Source: Fidelibacterota bacterium (GTDB lineage: Bacteria > Fidelibacterota > Marinisomatia > Marinisomatales > TCS55). Taken from it: 64,000 nucleotides of DNA. The notes beneath the pieces were generated by a model, which saw nothing but the letters and a program-made list of their open reading frames with translations, made no database searches and was not told where the DNA came from. This document shows positions 37,470 through 46,577 of the stretch, one piece after another. The translations under genes and the position numbers were made by a program. The stretch lies in the NCBI GenBank assembly GCA_014382015.1, contig JACNKN010000041.1, positions 1-64,000 of the forward strand, in the 5' to 3' direction. Each line of letters opens with the position of its first letter. The first letter of the stretch is position 1.

Positions 37470-38828
37470 ATGGATCAATTAATATTCTCTGGTTTTTATC
37501 AGGATTTGGCTCCGTACCTTTCAGAAAAGAAAAAAACACACTTTTTAGTGGCGGTTTCTGGGGGAATGGATTCAGTGTGCCTTTTGAACCTGATGACACA
37601 ATTGGGTAAAACTGCCCAGATTATTGTTTCCGCTATACATGTAAATCATGGTATTCGCAGTGCATCTAGGGATGAAGAAAAGTTTGTGCGAGGGTTATGC
37701 TTCGATTTGGATGTACCCCTAACAGTAGTCCAAGCAGAAGGGAAGCCCAAGAAAGGCGAAAGTATGGAGATGTGGGCACGGCGAATTCGGAAGGAAGCAT
37801 TTGATTCTACAGGTCAGAAAATGAATTGTGACTTTATTTTAACCGCTCACCATGCCAATGATAATATTGAAACTATTCTTATGCATTTAGATGATGGATG
37901 CGGGATTGAAGGGCTGCGCAGTATTCCACAAAAGAATGGACAGATTATTCGTCCACTTTTAAAAATCAGCCGGAGTGCTATTGAGGCGTATGTTCATTTT
38001 CATAGTTTGACTTATATGGAGGATGAATCCAATAAGGATGTGTCAATTAGACGAAATTATGTTCGTCATAAAATCGTAACACCTTGGGCAGATCAGGCCA
38101 GTCATTTTGTAAGCCGATTCAATGATTTGTCTCAAAAGGCAACAGAATCCGTAACTCGGATGAATTGGTTGGTTGCAAAATTTTCTGAACAGGTTGAGGA
38201 TCGGTATCATCAAAAATTGATTCATGATACATTATCAGTTAATTTATCTGCAAACCAATTGGTTCGCCTCGTGAAACATATTATGGGTGAAACAGACATC
38301 TCTTGGCGACGACATAGATGGGAAGCATTAAACCTGTGGTTTCTTTCACCCAAAACCGGTTCGACTTTCAAGTTAAATAATCAATGGACCATTTTACGAG
38401 ACCGATACTGTTATATCCTGAATCATGAAATTCAGAAAAAAATTGATTTACCTATTCAAAGAACAGGTTGTTTTGGTTCGGACGGGTTCAGTATTTCACT
38501 CAATCATATTGAAGTACCCGCTATGGATTCAAATCCATTTCATGAAGTAATTGACGGAAGTATCCTGGAAGGGAAGCACCTATCGATTCGATCCTGGAAG
38601 TACGGGGATGTGTTCCAGCCTTTGGGTATGGAAGGACATAAAAAAGTGAGCGACTTTTTAGTGGATGAAAAAGTAGATTGCTTTGCAAAAGAAAAACAAC
38701 TTGTTTTAACGGCCAATGAAGAAATCATCTGGGTGTGCGGACGACGATTAAGTGATAAAGCAAAAATCACTGATTTCACCCAAGAATTTTTGGAACTTTC
38801 TATGAATACAAGGGTAGGGGTATCTTGA
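37470..38828 (+). CDS. tilS: tRNA(Ile)-lysidine synthetase
   Basis: Modifies the wobble cytidine of tRNA-Ile(CAU) to lysidine, 452 residues. The PP-loop SGGMDS is at residues 30-35. HVNHGIR near residue 56, TAHHANDNIETILM near residue 127 and GIEGLRSIP near residue 146 are standard. The C-terminal domain contains RSWKYGDVFQPLGMEGHKKVSDFLVDE-type sequence near residue 373-400. Its stop overlaps the TTG start of hpt, the same order seen in many bacteria (tilS-hpt-ftsH). Confidence 0.95.
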   Translation: MDQLIFSGFYQDLAPYLSEKKKTHFLVAVSGGMDSVCLLNLMTQLGKTAQIIVSAIHVNHGIRSASRDEEKFVRGLCFDLDVPLTVVQAEGKPKKGESMEMWARRIRKEAFDSTGQKMNCDFILTAHHANDNIETILMHLDDGCGIEGLRSIPQKNGQIIRPLLKISRSAIEAYVHFHSLTYMEDESNKDVSIRRNYVRHKIVTPWADQASHFVSRFNDLSQKATESVTRMNWLVAKFSEQVEDRYHQKLIHDTLSVNLSANQLVRLVKHIMGETDISWRRHRWEALNLWFLSPKTGSTFKLNNQWTILRDRYCYILNHEIQKKIDLPIQRTGCFGSDGFSISLNHIEVPAMDSNPFHEVIDGSILEGKHLSIRSWKYGDVFQPLGMEGHKKVSDFLVDEKVDCFAKEKQLVLTANEEIIWVCGRRLSDKAKITDFTQEFLELSMNTRVGVS

Positions 38829-39364
38829 GCATAAATAAAGAAAAATTAATTGTATTAATTTCCGAAAACCAGATACAAGAAAAGGTCAGGGAAATTGCTG
38901 CAGATATATCCAAAAAATATGATGGCGACGCTCCCATTCTGATTGGCATATTAAATGGAAGTTTCATTTTTTGTGCGGACCTCATGCGAGAAATGGACAT
39001 AAATTGTGAAATCGATTTTATAAAGGTATCCAGTTATACAGGAACTCAATCTGTTGGTACGGTTAAACTGAGGAAAGATATTTCTGCAGATATTACTAAC
39101 CGCCATGTGATTATTGTGGAAGATATTATTGATTCAGGTTTAACAATTAAATTTATCAAAGACCGTATGCTGGAAGCTGGTCCCAAATCGGTGGCTATTG
39201 TTACTTTACTAATGAAGCCGGACATTGCAAACCTTGATTTTGACATTGATTGGGTTGGGTTTGAAATTCCGCCTGAATTTGTTGTAGGATACGGTCTGGA
39301 TTATGACCAATTATACAGAAACTTGAAGGCAATTTACCGTCTGGAAGCATTAGAGAGTGAGTAA
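38825..39364 (+). CDS. hpt: Hypoxanthine phosphoribosyltransferase
   Basis: Purine salvage enzyme using PRPP, 179 residues. The PRPP loop is VIIVEDIIDSGLTIKFI near residue 96, the GILNGSFIFCADLMR segment near residue 40 forms the pyrophosphate loop, and DIDWVGFEIPPEFVVGYGLD near residue 140 lines the base pocket. The start is TTG overlapping the tilS stop (TTGA), the second such junction in the window. It overlaps ftsH by eight bases. Confidence 0.95.
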   Translation: MSINKEKLIVLISENQIQEKVREIAADISKKYDGDAPILIGILNGSFIFCADLMREMDINCEIDFIKVSSYTGTQSVGTVKLRKDISADITNRHVIIVEDIIDSGLTIKFIKDRMLEAGPKSVAIVTLLMKPDIANLDFDIDWVGFEIPPEFVVGYGLDYDQLYRNLKAIYRLEALESE

Positions 39365-41402
39365 CGTGAATTCTAAAAAACAAAATAGATCAAAGAATAA
39401 TAAACCCCAAGGGCGGAAAAAATCGCCCCAGAAGCCGAAAAAGGATGGGAAAAACATAGACCAGTTTCAATGGAAACGGGCGGGTAAAACCAGTTTTGTC
39501 TGGGTTTTGATAATTATATCGGCTGTATTTTTATCCAATTTATTCAACAGTAAAGGTGCCGACGAATATGAAATCCAATATTCGGAGTATAGGAGTTTTC
39601 TCACAGGCGGATTGATTGCGGAAGCTCGCGTTGTGGATGAAATATTCCATGGTGAATTATCAGAACAGCAGGTTATTATCAACCCTGCTGGCATATCTCA
39701 GGAAATCGTTCGGTTTCGGTTAAAACTTCCATTTATTGATCGAGAGGTCATGAATGAATGGGATAAGTATAATGTGGATTACACCTTCAGGCAAAAATCT
39801 GTTGATTGGACCGGGTATTTTTTAAACTTCCTTCCATGGATAGCCATCCTGGCATTTTGGATTTTCCTCATGCGAAGAATGCAGGGCGGCGGCGGTGGAA
39901 TGAAATCCATTTTTAATTTTGGGAAAAGCCGTGCTAAAATATGGACATCGGATAAACCCAAAGTTACATTTGATCATGTGGCAGGGTGCGTGGAGGCGAA
40001 GGAAGAATTGATGGAAGTGGTGGATTTTCTTAAAAGACCGAAACGATATCAAAAACTGGGAGCAAAAATTCCCAGAGGCGTACTGTTAGTGGGCCCTCCC
40101 GGCACCGGAAAAACTTTGTTGGCACGTGCGGTTGCAGGAGAAGCAAACGTTGCTTTCTTTAACCTCAGTGGTGCGGATTTTGTAGAAATGTTCGTGGGTG
40201 TGGGAGCCTCTCGCGTTAGAGACTTGTTTGAGCAGGGGAAACAAAATCAGCCCTGTATTATTTTTATTGATGAATTAGATGCGGTGGGTCGCCAGCGTGG
40301 CGCCGGCTTAGGTGGTGGACATGATGAACGGGAGCAAACGCTGAATGCATTATTGGTAGAAATGGATGGGTTTGAGCCCAATGAAGATATCATTTTGATG
40401 GCGGCCACTAACAGGCCGGATGTACTGGATTCAGCCCTCCTCCGTCCAGGTCGGTTTGATAGACAGATTATTGTGGATGTGCCGGACCTAAAAGGACGCT
40501 TAGGCATTTTAAAAGTTCATGCTAAAAAAATAGTCATGAATAAACGGAAAGTGAAATTGGAGGCTATTGCCAAAGGTACACCGGGTATGGTGGGTGCGGA
40601 TCTTGAGAATATTGTAAATGAAGCAGCCCTTTTAGCAGCAAGGAAGAGAAAGCGATCTGTGGATATGTCCGATTTTGAGGAAGCCAAAGATAAGGTTATG
40701 ATGGGTGTTCAACGGAAAAGTATTGTTTTATCTGAAGACGAAAAGAAAACCACCGCTTACCATGAGGCGGGTCATACCCTTGTGGCAGCAAAAACAAAAG
40801 GGGCAGATCCAGTTCATAAGGTAACGATTATTCCTAGAGGTAGGGCCCTTGGTGTTACCATGCAGCTACCCATTGATGAAAAACATGGATATACCCGAGA
40901 ATATATTGAAGGACGCTTGGCCATATTAATGGGAGGCCGTGCCGCAGAAGAACTCATCTTTAACGAACTTACTACCGGTGCAGGAAATGATATTGAACAG
41001 GCAACCAAAATTGCCCGAAAAATGGTCTGCGAGTGGGGTATGAGTGATATCTTAGGTCCCATGACTTTCGGTAAGAAAAATGAAGAAATATTTCTGGGCA
41101 GAGAAATACAAAGCCATCGGGATTACTCTGAAGCGACCGCCCGAATGATTGATGAAGAAGTGGTGAGAATTGTCCGGAAAGCTCAGACCACCGCTCAAGG
41201 GATCCTAAAAGACAATATGGAACAACTCCATAATTTGTCAAAAGCATTACTGGAACATGAAACCATTGATGGTGATGAAGTTCTTACAGTAATGGATGGG
41301 AAAAAAATTAAACGGTCAAAAAATGGATCTACGGGTAAACCAAAGAAAAGGCGCCCCCATCGGAAACCAAAGCAACAGAAATCTGAACCAGAAAAAAATT
41401 AA
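39357..41402 (+). CDS. ftsH: ATP-dependent zinc metalloprotease FtsH
   Basis: Membrane-bound AAA protease, 681 residues. A long Lys/Arg-rich tail (residues 1-45) precedes the first helix; a periplasmic domain and the second helix (about 157-172) follow. Walker A GPPGTGKT is near residue 243, Walker [16 protein letters not shown] near residue 300, the second region of homology [19 protein letters not shown] near residue 345, and the zinc site HEAGH near residue 468. The C-terminus is again Lys-rich. The start is GTG at 39357 or 39366. Confidence 0.95.
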   Translation: MSNVNSKKQNRSKNNKPQGRKKSPQKPKKDGKNIDQFQWKRAGKTSFVWVLIIISAVFLSNLFNSKGADEYEIQYSEYRSFLTGGLIAEARVVDEIFHGELSEQQVIINPAGISQEIVRFRLKLPFIDREVMNEWDKYNVDYTFRQKSVDWTGYFLNFLPWIAILAFWIFLMRRMQGGGGGMKSIFNFGKSRAKIWTSDKPKVTFDHVAGCVEAKEELMEVVDFLKRPKRYQKLGAKIPRGVLLVGPPGTGKTLLARAVAGEANVAFFNLSGADFVEMFVGVGASRVRDLFEQGKQNQPCIIFIDELDAVGRQRGAGLGGGHDEREQTLNALLVEMDGFEPNEDIILMAATNRPDVLDSALLRPGRFDRQIIVDVPDLKGRLGILKVHAKKIVMNKRKVKLEAIAKGTPGMVGADLENIVNEAALLAARKRKRSVDMSDFEEAKDKVMMGVQRKSIVLSEDEKKTTAYHEAGHTLVAAKTKGADPVHKVTIIPRGRALGVTMQLPIDEKHGYTREYIEGRLAILMGGRAAEELIFNELTTGAGNDIEQATKIARKMVCEWGMSDILGPMTFGKKNEEIFLGREIQSHRDYSEATARMIDEEVVRIVRKAQTTAQGILKDNMEQLHNLSKALLEHETIDGDEVLTVMDGKKIKRSKNGSTGKPKKRRPHRKPKQQKSEPEKN

Positions 41403-41418
41403 CTAAATCACGTCATGT

Positions 41419-41453
41419 AAAGATTGCCAATCCTCCAAGGATTCGTAATCTTT
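41419..41453. terminator. Hairpin downstream of ftsH
   Basis: Interrupted stem with outer arms AAAGATT/AATCTTT and inner arms AATCC/GGATT. It lies 17 bp after the ftsH stop. It may contribute to termination, together with the stronger hairpin just downstream. Confidence 0.4.
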
Positions 41454-41464
41454 CTGAACAATTG

Positions 41465-41501
41465 AAAAGCCTTGTCCAGATAGACTGGAATGAGGCTTTT
41501 T
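41465..41501. terminator. Bidirectional terminator between ftsH and the minus-strand operon
   Basis: Stem AAAAGCCT/AGGCTTTT with a second stem CCAG/CTGG inside. A T-run follows on the plus strand, and the A-run before the stem gives a T-run on the minus strand. It would end the ftsH transcript and the convergent three-gene operon. Confidence 0.7.
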
Positions 41502-41504
41502 ATT

Positions 41505-41843
41505 TCATTTATTCCATTCTCTATAAACAGCTAATTGTTCGTCGATTTCTTCATCGGTGATACTTGTAAACTCAGATTTTCTCCGAAAAAAATCAAACAC
41601 AATGTAAATAGACATACCCAGTATTAAGACTCCCATTATCTTCGCAAGAAGAAATTCGCTTGTATAAATGGGATGTGCACTAATTGTTCCAAAAATTGTC
41701 ATAGCAATGGTTCGCTTTTGAGCAAAATTGGATGCCTTATTTAAAGCATCTCGAAAACCTTCTTTAGTGGGGTTCTGCAAATCATCCCACCCAAGGGCTT
41801 GACCTATTTTCTTGTGTTTTAGTAGTGGATTAAGATCATTCAT
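41505..41843 (-). CDS. Small membrane protein, unknown function
   Basis: A 112-residue protein I do not recognise. The first 45 residues are polar. One hydrophobic helix lies near residues 67-85 (LAKIMGVLILGMSIYIVFDF), with a weaker hydrophobic stretch near 45-60. The C-terminus is acidic (ITDEEIDEQL). It is the last gene of a minus-strand group behind an XRE regulator and another membrane protein, 24 bp apart, so the three are likely one operon. Confidence 0.6.
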   Translation of the reverse strand: MNDLNPLLKHKKIGQALGWDDLQNPTKEGFRDALNKASNFAQKRTIAMTIFGTISAHPIYTSEFLLAKIMGVLILGMSIYIVFDFFRRKSEFTSITDEEIDEQLAVYREWNK

Positions 41844-41867
41844 TATTGAACAATGAAATGCTAAAAA

Positions 41868-42281
41868 TTATTTTGTCTCCCATATAATTTTGAATACGGG
41901 GAGTACTTCTATAAAAGAAAGGCCCCCAATCCAAATGACCCAAATTTCTTCAGCCGTAATGCCATTCCTTATATTATTATGAACGATCATAACTAATGCA
42001 AAAAAGGTAAATCTCATAATATTATATGAATCGCTTTTTGATTGTGATAAAAGTTGCGTCTCACGTTCATCCATCTTTACAGGAATGAGGATGCCCAATT
42101 TCCCGAAGCGGTTAGATTTAAAAATGAGGGTCCAAATAACATAGCATAAAAAAGGTGCTAAAACGACAAAGTAGTAATCACTGTACACACCAAAACCGAA
42201 GATATAAAACCACAGGGCAGAGAGGATGGCGGAAACCAAAATGAGAATTCTGCGCGTGGATTGTGATAATTGATTATTCAT
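41868..42281 (-). CDS. Membrane protein of the DUF2178-like type, partner of XRE regulator
   Basis: A 137-residue protein with four predicted transmembrane helices (about 11-29, 33-54, 87-104 and 113-131). Between helices two and three is a charged stretch VKMDERETQLLSQSKSDSYN. The DERE signature followed by a helix is typical of small membrane proteins encoded beside XRE-family regulators (DUF2178-like). Their function is not known. It is preceded by AGGAG and lies 20 bp after the regulator gene. Confidence 0.65.
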   Translation of the reverse strand: MNNQLSQSTRRILILVSAILSALWFYIFGFGVYSDYYFVVLAPFLCYVIWTLIFKSNRFGKLGILIPVKMDERETQLLSQSKSDSYNIMRFTFFALVMIVHNNIRNGITAEEIWVIWIGGLSFIEVLPVFKIIWETK

Positions 42282-42301
42282 AATAAACTCCTAATTAACT
42301 T

Positions 42302-42547
42302 TTATTCATTTTCCCGTTTTAGTATTTCAGTCAGGGACTCAAACGGTTCGTCAGAAAAAATAGCTTCTACAGGCAAGTCAAAGTATCGACTAATCTTAAA
42401 AGCAAGCTTCATACTGGGATTATATTCCCCTCGTTCAAGGTAGCCGATGGTTTGGAAATTCACCCCCACGGCGCCTGCTAATGATTGTCTGCTAATCCCT
42501 TTTTCCTGGCGTAGCAATCTTATTCTGTTAAAAATCTTTTCCGACAT
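42302..42547 (-). CDS. XRE-family HTH transcriptional regulator
   Basis: Cro/CI-type DNA-binding protein, 81 residues. The helix-turn-helix spans about residues 6-60, with RLLRQEKGISRQSLAGAVGV and TIGYLERGEYNPSMKLAFKI, followed by FDLPVEAIFSDEP, as in the short YgzD/YozG type regulators. I chose the ATG at 42547; 22 further in-frame residues upstream would run through the promoter and palindrome. It probably represses its own operon through the palindrome at 42571-42592. Confidence 0.85.
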   Translation of the reverse strand: MSEKIFNRIRLLRQEKGISRQSLAGAVGVNFQTIGYLERGEYNPSMKLAFKISRYFDLPVEAIFSDEPFESLTEILKRENE

Positions 42548-42563
42548 GACGTATAGTAAAAGT

Positions 42564-42592
42564 ATTATAAAATGTTGTATATATACAACATT
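42564..42592 (-). promoter_or_regulatory. Promoter and 22-bp palindromic operator of the XRE operon
   Basis: A perfect palindrome at 42571-42592 has half-site AATGTTGTATA and its complement. It adjoins a consensus -10 box TATAAT on the minus strand (42564-42569), 17 bp before the regulator ATG. A dimer bound here would cover the -35 and spacer region, so autorepression is likely. The start codon is so close to the -10 box that the transcript would have a very short leader. Confidence 0.65.
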
Positions 42593-42731
42593 AATATTTT
42601 CTCTTTTCGCCAATACATTTGGTGTTAATAGAATGAATTTGAATGAAATGGTTTGGTGACAATATTGAGATTAAACCGCATCTGAATTAAAATTCATCCC
42701 TAATTTCTCCTCTATTTTTGATCCATATTAT

Positions 42732-43568
42732 ATGAATATTACCCAATTCAACTCTTGGCTAAATACCCCATCCCAAACATTGATTATGGGTATCCTCAAT
42801 GTAACACCGGACTCCTTCAGCGATGGAGGGAAGTTCGATTCACCAAAACAGGCGGCTGATCATGGAGCAAAAATGATTTCAGATGGTGCTGATATAATTG
42901 ACATCGGGGGCGAATCTACCCGTCCGGGCGCTAAACCTGTATCATTAGACGAAGAATTAAATCGGACGATTCCTGTGATTGAGGCGATTCGAGATCAATC
43001 GGATTGTGTTATTTCGATTGATACCTATAAATCAGAAGTGGCAGCTGCGGCATTAGATGCAGGTGTCAATATGGTGAATGATATTTCCGGACTCACATTT
43101 GACGAAGATATGGCTCCTTTGGTTGCGAATAAGGAAGTGCCTGTGGTAATCATGCATATTAAAGGATCGCCTCTGAATATGCAGAAAGATCCCCATTATG
43201 ATGACCTCATTCGAGAGGTTAAAGAATTTTTTACAGCACAAATAACCAAGGCAAAAAAAGCGGGTATTTCCCATGCACAAATCATTTTAGACCCAGGGAT
43301 TGGGTTTGGAAAACGATTGGAAGATAATTTTGAATTGATCCGTGAATTGAAGCAAATTTGCGCTATGGGATATCCCGTTTTAATTGGCCCTTCCCGGAAA
43401 TCGTTTATTGGTATGGCGCTTAACCTGCCTGTTGCTGAACGATTGGAAGGCACATTAGCATCGATTACTGCGGCTGTGATGAATGGTGCTCGAATTGTTC
43501 GAGTCCATGATATTGTTGCTGCACGGCGTACGGTAACCATCACCGAAAAAATTATGGGAATGAATTAG
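42732..43568 (+). CDS. folP: Dihydropteroate synthase
   Basis: Folate synthesis enzyme that joins p-aminobenzoate to the pterin, 278 residues. Signatures are MGILNVTPDSFSDGGKF near residue 18, DIIDIGGESTRPGAKPV near residue 54, VNDISGLTFD near residue 115, DPGIGFGKRLEDNFELI near residue 187 and the C-terminal RVHDIVAA with its conserved R-x-H. It is directly followed by the c-di-AMP synthase gene, a gene pair conserved in many bacteria. Confidence 0.96.
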   Translation: MNITQFNSWLNTPSQTLIMGILNVTPDSFSDGGKFDSPKQAADHGAKMISDGADIIDIGGESTRPGAKPVSLDEELNRTIPVIEAIRDQSDCVISIDTYKSEVAAAALDAGVNMVNDISGLTFDEDMAPLVANKEVPVVIMHIKGSPLNMQKDPHYDDLIREVKEFFTAQITKAKKAGISHAQIILDPGIGFGKRLEDNFELIRELKQICAMGYPVLIGPSRKSFIGMALNLPVAERLEGTLASITAAVMNGARIVRVHDIVAARRTVTITEKIMGMN

Positions 43569-44345
43569 ATGGTCCTGTTTAAAATTGGTTTTCTGACAGT
43601 CACCTTAATCGATGTCATTGACCTTCTCCTGGTGAGTTGGCTATTTTTCAAAGTGTATATTTATTTTAAAGGCACACGGGCCGGACAAATGTTAGCTGGC
43701 CTCATTATTCTCATGGTGGGTTCATTCCTCTTTAATGCTTTTGGCCTCAGCGCCTCTAGTTGGTTGGTAAACCAATTCCAAACGGTGTGGGTAGTGGCCT
43801 TTGTTATTCTCTTTCAACCGGAACTCCGCCGTCTATTAATATATGTGGGTCAAACAAGATTTTTCCAGAAGATATTTCGTGTGGGAACATCCAGAACCAT
43901 TATATCAATTGTAGAAGGGGCTACTCAGCTTCAGGAGCGGCATTGGGGCGGATTAATTGTGATTCAACGGGAAACTGGACTTCGATCTTATAAAGAACAG
44001 GGAACCCAACTAAAAGCAGAAGTCACCGCACCTTTGCTTGTGTCCATATTTAATCCATCTTCTCCTCTTCATGATGGTGCTGTTATCATACAGAATGATA
44101 TAATCGATGCAGCCGCTTGCATATTGCCCCTCACTGAGAGTACCATGATTGATCCAGAAATGGGAACGCGACATCGTGCGGCTCTGGGAATTTCTGAAGA
44201 GACTGATGCGATCGTTGTATTAATTTCCGAGGAAAAAGCACGGATCTCGGTTGCTGAAGATGGTCGGTTTGCCCATATTGGTATGGATGACATTGCCCTG
44301 AGAAAATATTTAAATGATCGAATGTTTATTGCTTCTGGAGATTAA
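43569..44345 (+). CDS. cdaA: Diadenylate cyclase CdaA (c-di-AMP synthase)
   Basis: Membrane-bound DAC-domain enzyme that makes c-di-AMP from two ATP, 258 residues. Three N-terminal helices (within residues 5-85) are followed by the catalytic domain with the two required motifs: DGA in LHDGAVII near residue 166 and RHR in GTRHRAALG near residue 200. It begins on the base after the folP stop. A DHH/DHHA1 phosphoesterase that might degrade the messenger is encoded at 21334. Confidence 0.93.
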   Translation: MVLFKIGFLTVTLIDVIDLLLVSWLFFKVYIYFKGTRAGQMLAGLIILMVGSFLFNAFGLSASSWLVNQFQTVWVVAFVILFQPELRRLLIYVGQTRFFQKIFRVGTSRTIISIVEGATQLQERHWGGLIVIQRETGLRSYKEQGTQLKAEVTAPLLVSIFNPSSPLHDGAVIIQNDIIDAAACILPLTESTMIDPEMGTRHRAALGISEETDAIVVLISEEKARISVAEDGRFAHIGMDDIALRKYLNDRMFIASGD

Positions 44346-44457
44346 AAAAAATTGGATTACAGCGATGCGTTTTCGACGCATTTCAATTGTTAATCAGACA
44401 AGGAAAAGTCAAGTGCTCTCATCTATATATTCTCCATTAATTCAATCCCCATCTAAA

Positions 44458-44505
44458 TCTTCCCCACAATGCCTGCCAGCCCTCCGGGAGCAGGCTGGGG
44501 GAAGA
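44458..44505. repeat. GC-rich interrupted hairpin
   Basis: Nested arms TCTTCCCC/GGGGAAGA and GCCTGC/GCAGGC, with CCC/GGG at the tip. Its GC content is far above the surroundings. The left edge AAATCTTCCCCA also occurs near 53098-53109 before the second toxin-antitoxin pair, which suggests a dispersed element. Confidence 0.5.
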
Positions 44506-44585
44506 CTATAATGGGTGATTCAACTTCGGCCAGCGGTAGGATTTAAATTGGTTGGTTCAAATCAATGTTTACCTACCATCACACT

Positions 44586-44610
44586 CATTCAGGACGTTTC
44601 GTCCTGAATG
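44586..44610. repeat. Perfect 25-bp palindrome, AGGACG family
   Basis: Arms CATTCAGGACG/CGTCCTGAATG around TTT. The core is shared with the palindrome at 1973-1991 while the outer stem differs in a compensated way, so pairing rather than sequence is conserved. Confidence 0.6.
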
Positions 44611-44645
44611 TGAAGTAGGACTTTGGATATGTCAATAAAAAATTA

Positions 44646-45392
44646 ATGTCAATTTTATCCTACACAATCCTCAGTGTTTTGCTGGTCAGTCTTGTTTCTT
44701 TAGCTGGAGTGGTTACACTTTCTCTTTCGGGAAAAACGCTGAATCGAATTATGACTTACTTGGTAAGCTTCGCAACAGGAAGCCTTTTTGGTGGTGCTTT
44801 GATTCATCTTTTGCCGGAGGCTTATGCATCTGCTTCGAATCCTTTAAATGTATCATTATGGACCATTGGAGGAATAGCGACCTTTTTTGTGATGGAAAAA
44901 TTTTTTAGATGGCGTCATTGCCATCACCCTACAACTGATGATCATATTCATCCAGTAGTCCCCATGAATATTTTTGGGGACGCCATGCATAATTTTATAG
45001 ATGGCGTTCTAATCGCCATAAGTTATGCTGCCAGTATTCCATTAGGAATTGCAACAACTACTGCCGTTCTCTTCCACGAGATTCCTCAGGAAATCAGTGA
45101 TTATTCTATATTGATTAATGGAGGTCTTTCGGTTAAAAAAGCATTAATGGTAAATTTTTTCAGTGCTTCGCTTGCTTTGGTGGGTGCATTATTTGCTCTC
45201 CAGATCGGAAAAAGCATTTCAGGCTTTACCGAAGCGCTTGTACCGCTCACTGCAGGTGGATTTTTATATATTGCAGGATCTGATTTGATTCCGGAACTGC
45301 ATCATAATACAGATGCAAAAAAATCATTTATTCAACTATTGATGTTGATTTCCGGTGTTGCGGTTATGACAATATTAGCTATAAAATTCTGA
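44646..45392 (+). CDS. ZIP family metal transporter
   Basis: Divalent metal transporter, probably zinc or iron uptake, 248 residues with eight helices. The helix IV motif NIFGDAMHNFIDGVLIAISY near residue 109 and the helix V motif AVLFHEIPQEISDYSIL near residue 139 carry the conserved H, N, D and E metal ligands. A His-rich cytosolic loop (RWRHCHHPTTDDHIHP, about 88-103) precedes helix IV. The HEIPQEISD version is typical of the bacterial ZIP group near ZupT and human ZIP11-13. There is no visible metal-responsive operator. Confidence 0.9.
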   Translation: MSILSYTILSVLLVSLVSLAGVVTLSLSGKTLNRIMTYLVSFATGSLFGGALIHLLPEAYASASNPLNVSLWTIGGIATFFVMEKFFRWRHCHHPTTDDHIHPVVPMNIFGDAMHNFIDGVLIAISYAASIPLGIATTTAVLFHEIPQEISDYSILINGGLSVKKALMVNFFSASLALVGALFALQIGKSISGFTEALVPLTAGGFLYIAGSDLIPELHHNTDAKKSFIQLLMLISGVAVMTILAIKF

Positions 45393-45417
45393 AGAAATTT
45401 TTCAGTAAATTTAATCC

Positions 45418-46525
45418 ATGGAATTATTTGATTTAAAAGAACAATACGCTACCGCTCAAAAAAAATACACTGAATTGCGGAGGTACCTTTGACTTATCTG
45501 TTAAGCAAACTGATTTAGAAAAAATGCGTCAGGCATCTGCTTCGCCTGATTTTTGGAACGATAATTTGGCAGCATCTGCCCTCCTCAAAAAAATTTCTAT
45601 TATTGAGAAAGAAATATCTCTTTGGGAAGTATTGGATACAATGCATGGAGATGTGGAAGTCCTCTTAGAATTCGCTGATGAGGGAGAAGCAGATTTAAAA
45701 GAAGTTGATTCAGAACTAAAAAAGTTTGTGAATACCATAGAGGATTTAGAACTAAAGATGATTCTCGGCGATGAGCAGGATACACAAAATGCCATTATGA
45801 CAATTCACCCCGGCGCCGGTGGTACGGAGAGCCAGGATTGGGCGGAGATGCTTTACCGTATGTATTCACGGTGGATTGAGCGAAAGGGATTTAAAAAAGA
45901 AATAATGGATCTTCAGCCGGGAGATGAGGCGGGAATCAAAGATTTGACCATGGAGGTTAAGGGGGATTATGCTTACGGGTTGTTGAAAGCAGAGGCCGGT
46001 GTCCACCGTTTGGTGCGGATTTCACCATTTGATTCAAATAGTCGCCGTCATACATCTTTCGTATCCGTATTTATTTATCCATCATCAGAAGAAGAAATAG
46101 AAATAGAAATTGATCCGGGTGACTTGCGAATTGATACCTATCGCGCCAGCGGTGCCGGAGGTCAACATGTGAATAAAACCGATTCAGCCATTCGCATTAC
46201 GCATATTCCTTCAGGTATAGTTGTTCAATGTCAAAATGAACGAAGTCAACATAAAAACAAAGCGTCTGCAATGAAGGTATTAAAGGCGCGGTTGTATCAA
46301 TCAGAAGTTGAAAAAGAAAAAGAAGCCATGAAAGATTTGGAAGATACCAAGATGGATATTGGTTGGGGGAGTCAAATTCGTTCTTACGTTTTTCATCCGT
46401 ATAACATGGTAAAAGACCATCGGACAAAAGAGGAATCCGGAAATGTATCGGCTGTGATGGATGGAGATATTGATAAATTTATCAAAGCCTTTTTAATGAA
46501 CCAATTGGGCGAAATTGTAGAATAA
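45418..46525 (+). CDS. prfB: Peptide chain release factor 2, with programmed +1 frameshift
   Basis: Releases peptides at UGA and UAA. Translation starts at ATG 45418 and reads 24 codons to an in-frame TGA at 45490-45492 inside AGG-TAC-CTT-TGA-C. A +1 shift at CTT continues as GAC (45491-45493) to 46525, giving about 368 residues. The anticodon-like SPF is in VRISPFDSNS and the catalytic GGQ in SGAGGQHVNKT (near residue 247). The AGG before the shift site is part of a GGAGG Shine-Dalgarno-like stretch that stimulates the shift in other bacteria. A predicted ORF starting at 45524 misses the first 35 residues. Confidence 0.95.
45476..45493 (+). promoter_or_regulatory. prfB: prfB +1 programmed frameshift site
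   Basis: The site contains the internal Shine-Dalgarno CGGAGG followed by TACCTTTGAC. Low release factor 2 slows termination at TGA and favours the +1 shift, so RF2 controls its own level. The spacing of three bases between AGG and CTT matches the classic site. Confidence 0.9.
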
Positions 46526-46577
46526 GAGGAAGAAGTATAGTATGTAGTATAATTTTAATTATACCGTTTTTCATAAA

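Larger units (their letters stand above)
44346..44645. other. Structured 300-bp intergenic region
   Basis: No convincing gene is present between cdaA and the ZIP transporter gene. The region is packed with inverted repeats: ATGCGT/ACGCAT at 44365-44381, a GC-rich interrupted hairpin at 44458-44505, GGTAGG (near 44534) against CCTACC (near 44572), and the palindrome at 44586-44610. It probably holds the cdaA terminator, the promoter of the next gene, and REP-like insertions. A structured RNA cannot be excluded. Confidence 0.5.
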
